A stretch of DNA of 15,958 nucleotides from an uncultured Spirochaetia bacterium (lineage in GTDB: Bacteria > Spirochaetota > UBA4802 > JAGODF01): contig CALCJG010000165.1 in NCBI GenBank assembly GCA_937967705.1, positions 1 to 15,958 of the forward strand. The letters are read 5' to 3'. Positions 14,674-15,958 of the stretch are shown in pieces. The stretch's first letter is position 1. The number at the start of each line of letters is the position of its first letter. Under the pieces are notes generated by a model. It worked only from the letters and a program-made list of their open reading frames with translations, ran no database searches and was not told where the DNA came from. A program made the translations under genes and the position numbers.

Positions 14674-15009
14674 TTGGACAGCAAGCGGGTCAGTTGTGGG
14701 ATACGGGAGGATATGAGCCTTTTAAGCCAGATATTTAAACGGACGAGTCTGCATCACTGGAAGATTATTCTTCTGGTGATTGCCTTCTTAATAGTCCTGA
14801 TCGGTTCCGTCTTCCACTTCCATGAGGATGGTTCCTTCCACGATGACTGTTCCGTCTGCTCCTTCGTCCTCCATGTCCATTCCAGAGACCGGTTGGCAGT
14901 AGCGGAGATCCCGTCCTTTTTCGTCGTAAGGCAGTCGGTTGCCTTTCCCGAAAAGATTCATCTAAGCCGGGATATCACCCCTTATTTCCCCCATGCCCCT
15001 CCCTGTTGA
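14674..15009 (+). CDS. Small membrane protein with a His/Asp/Cys metal-binding-like cluster
   Basis: Unknown function, 111 residues from the TTG at 14674. One transmembrane helix (IILLVIAFLIVLIGSVF, 31-47) is followed at once by a dense cluster: H48, H50, E51, D52, H56, D57, D58, C59, C62, H67 and H69 (HFHEDGSFHDDCSVC then HVH). This arrangement right outside the membrane suggests metal (Zn, Cu, Ni or Co) binding at the periplasmic face. The tail ends PHAPPC. A GGAG (14665-14668) stands 5 nt before the TTG; the first ATG (14713, residue 14) follows GGGAGG by only 2 nt, so I prefer the TTG but either is possible. A promoter lies just upstream, and a His-rich outer-membrane protein follows after 141 bp. 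A role in metal sensing or uptake is inference. Confidence 0.75.
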   Translation: MDSKRVSCGIREDMSLLSQIFKRTSLHHWKIILLVIAFLIVLIGSVFHFHEDGSFHDDCSVCSFVLHVHSRDRLAVAEIPSFFVVRQSVAFPEKIHLSRDITPYFPHAPPC

Positions 15010-15150
15010 GGCTGGTTCCCCATTAATATCTAAAATATCCGTTGTAGTAGCTTTTTCACGAGCGTTCCAGGGAAATGCCTGGTCTTCTCGATCCGGCTGT
15101 AAACGGATGCGGTTGTTAGGCGCATTTCCTGATGAAATTGGGGAGGCAAT

Positions 15151-15958
15151 ATGAAATTATTCTGTGGATTTTGTTGTGCGCTTATGCTGTTGTTCTGGTC
15201 CCTCCATGGCGAGGGGCAGGATTTATTCGGAAAGAAAATTCCGGAGACTTTAAAGATTGTGGAGGAGGGTGATCTTTCGGGGGATAAGCCTGATAAGATA
15301 AAGGATGAGTCTTCCCCCTTCTCCCAGGCGAAATTCGTACCCGACATTTCACTGATAGTGGATTTCGGATATGTTTACCGAAACCTGCGGGGGGAGACTT
15401 TCGAAAGAACGGTCCTGCCGGGGCTGGTCCATTCGCAGGAGGAAGAGAAAGAGCATGGTCATGAACATGCTGGGATGAATCAGAAAAACGGTTTTAATTT
15501 GAATTATGCGGAGCTTGTCCTGGCGGCCCCGGTGGATCCCTATTTCGATCTTTTTGCCGCCTGCCATCTCTCGGAGGAGGGCTTTGAACTGGAGGAGGGC
15601 TATTTTTCCACCAAGTCTCTTCCCGGGGGCTTTCAGGTGCGGGGGGGGAAGTTTCTGAGCGCTTTCGGGCGTCTCAATGAGCAGCATGCGCATTTGTGGG
15701 ACTTTGCCGACATGCCGCTGGTCAACCGTGCCTTTTTCGGGCACCATGGGCTCAATGAAAAGGGATTGCGGCTGACATGGACGGCGCCTCTGCCCTTTTA
15801 TCTGCGTCTGGGGGTGGAAACACTGCAGGGCGAAAACGAGGCGAGCTTTGGAAGTGACGGCTTCAGGGATGTTGAGGGAAACGTCGAGGTTGCAGGGACC
15901 CGGGGGTCAGGCCTTGCGGTGGGTTTTGTAAAGACCTCCTTCGATCTTGGCGATACAA
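15151..15958 (+). CDS. Outer-membrane beta-barrel protein, N-terminal part (runs off the window)
   Basis: Open from the ATG at 15151 to the edge, 269 residues so far. GGGGAGG (15140-15146) precedes the start. A signal peptide (MKLFCGFCCALMLLFWSLHG, 1-20) leads to an acidic linker and then alternating beta-strand sequence (DISLIVDFGYVYRNL, FNLNYAELVLAAPVDPYFDLF, GFQVRGGKFLSAFGRLN, LRLTWTAPLPFYLRLGVE) typical of porin or receptor barrels. A His/Glu-rich stretch (HSQEEEKEHGHEHAGM, near 96-111) and further His (EQHAHLWDF, FGHHG) could bind metal. I see no TonB box or plug domain in the visible part. A G8 run lies at 15641-15648. It probably shares the promoter at 14600 with the small metal-motif gene. 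It may be a metal-related porin; specificity cannot be told. Confidence 0.8.
   Translation, partial: MKLFCGFCCALMLLFWSLHGEGQDLFGKKIPETLKIVEEGDLSGDKPDKIKDESSPFSQAKFVPDISLIVDFGYVYRNLRGETFERTVLPGLVHSQEEEKEHGHEHAGMNQKNGFNLNYAELVLAAPVDPYFDLFAACHLSEEGFELEEGYFSTKSLPGGFQVRGGKFLSAFGRLNEQHAHLWDFADMPLVNRAFFGHHGLNEKGLRLTWTAPLPFYLRLGVETLQGENEASFGSDGFRDVEGNVEVAGTRGSGLAVGFVKTSFDLGDT
15641..15648. repeat. G8 homopolymer in the outer-membrane protein gene
   Basis: Eight G in the coding strand encode part of VRGGKF. Slippage here would truncate a surface-exposed protein, the classical setting for phase variation, though variation is not shown. Confidence 0.85.

Noticed and set aside
1..15958. CRISPR arrays, tRNA/rRNA genes, insertion sequences, phage or attachment sites
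   Set aside because: No spaced direct repeats, cloverleaf sequences, transposase motifs or terminal repeats were seen on either strand.

Overview
Organism. The window looks like a chromosomal piece of a Gram-negative anaerobe with a roughly balanced GC content. The evidence is lipoprotein signal peptides, two LytM-type murein endopeptidases, an outer-membrane barrel protein, a pentaheme c-type cytochrome and a quinone-linked iron-sulfur/molybdopterin complex. The CsgG-like protein with a CTDxxC motif recalls spirochaetes; the cytochrome/oxidoreductase set recalls Desulfobacterota. I cannot decide the phylum from this sequence. There are no tRNA or rRNA genes, CRISPR arrays, insertion sequences or phage genes.

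Layout. (1) 1-386, minus: N-terminal part of lysS. (2) 724-1854, plus: radical SAM protein with its own extended -10 promoter; its stop codon faces that of the next gene 6 bp away. (3) 1861-2817 minus and 3304-4236 plus: two divergent M23 endopeptidases, one with an SH3 module and one with a LysM-like module, separated by about 490 bp of non-coding DNA with dyad symmetries. (4) 9308 down to 4257, minus: a CsgG-like membrane protein followed by two tandem paralogous clostripain-family (C11) cysteine peptidases made as lipoproteins. A near-consensus promoter sits between the first gene and the peptidase pair, and the two peptidase genes overlap by 17 bp. (5) 9658-14520, plus: a four-gene operon encoding a membrane-anchored pentaheme cytochrome, a molybdopterin-family subunit, a four-cluster ferredoxin-like subunit and a ten-helix-type NrfD/HybB quinone subunit, closed by a strong intrinsic terminator. 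(6) From 14600, plus: a new promoter, a small membrane protein with a His/Asp/Cys cluster, and the first 269 codons of a beta-barrel protein with a His-rich stretch.

How the parts work together. Block 5 has the order and make-up of Qrc or alternative-complex-III-like quinone:cytochrome oxidoreductases and should exchange electrons between menaquinone and periplasmic cytochromes. Its exact substrate is open: it keeps a possible Mo-ligand Cys and carries an unusual insertion inside one iron-sulfur cluster motif. Blocks 3 and 4 are cell-envelope functions (murein cleavage, surface proteolysis, envelope assembly). Block 6 looks like a metal-handling unit, by inference only.

The points most worth a second look are the C11/CsgG-like operon, the FeS-subunit insertion, the metal-binding small protein next to a His-rich barrel, and an apparent excess of 8-9 nt G/C homopolymers, two of them at homologous positions in the paired peptidases.
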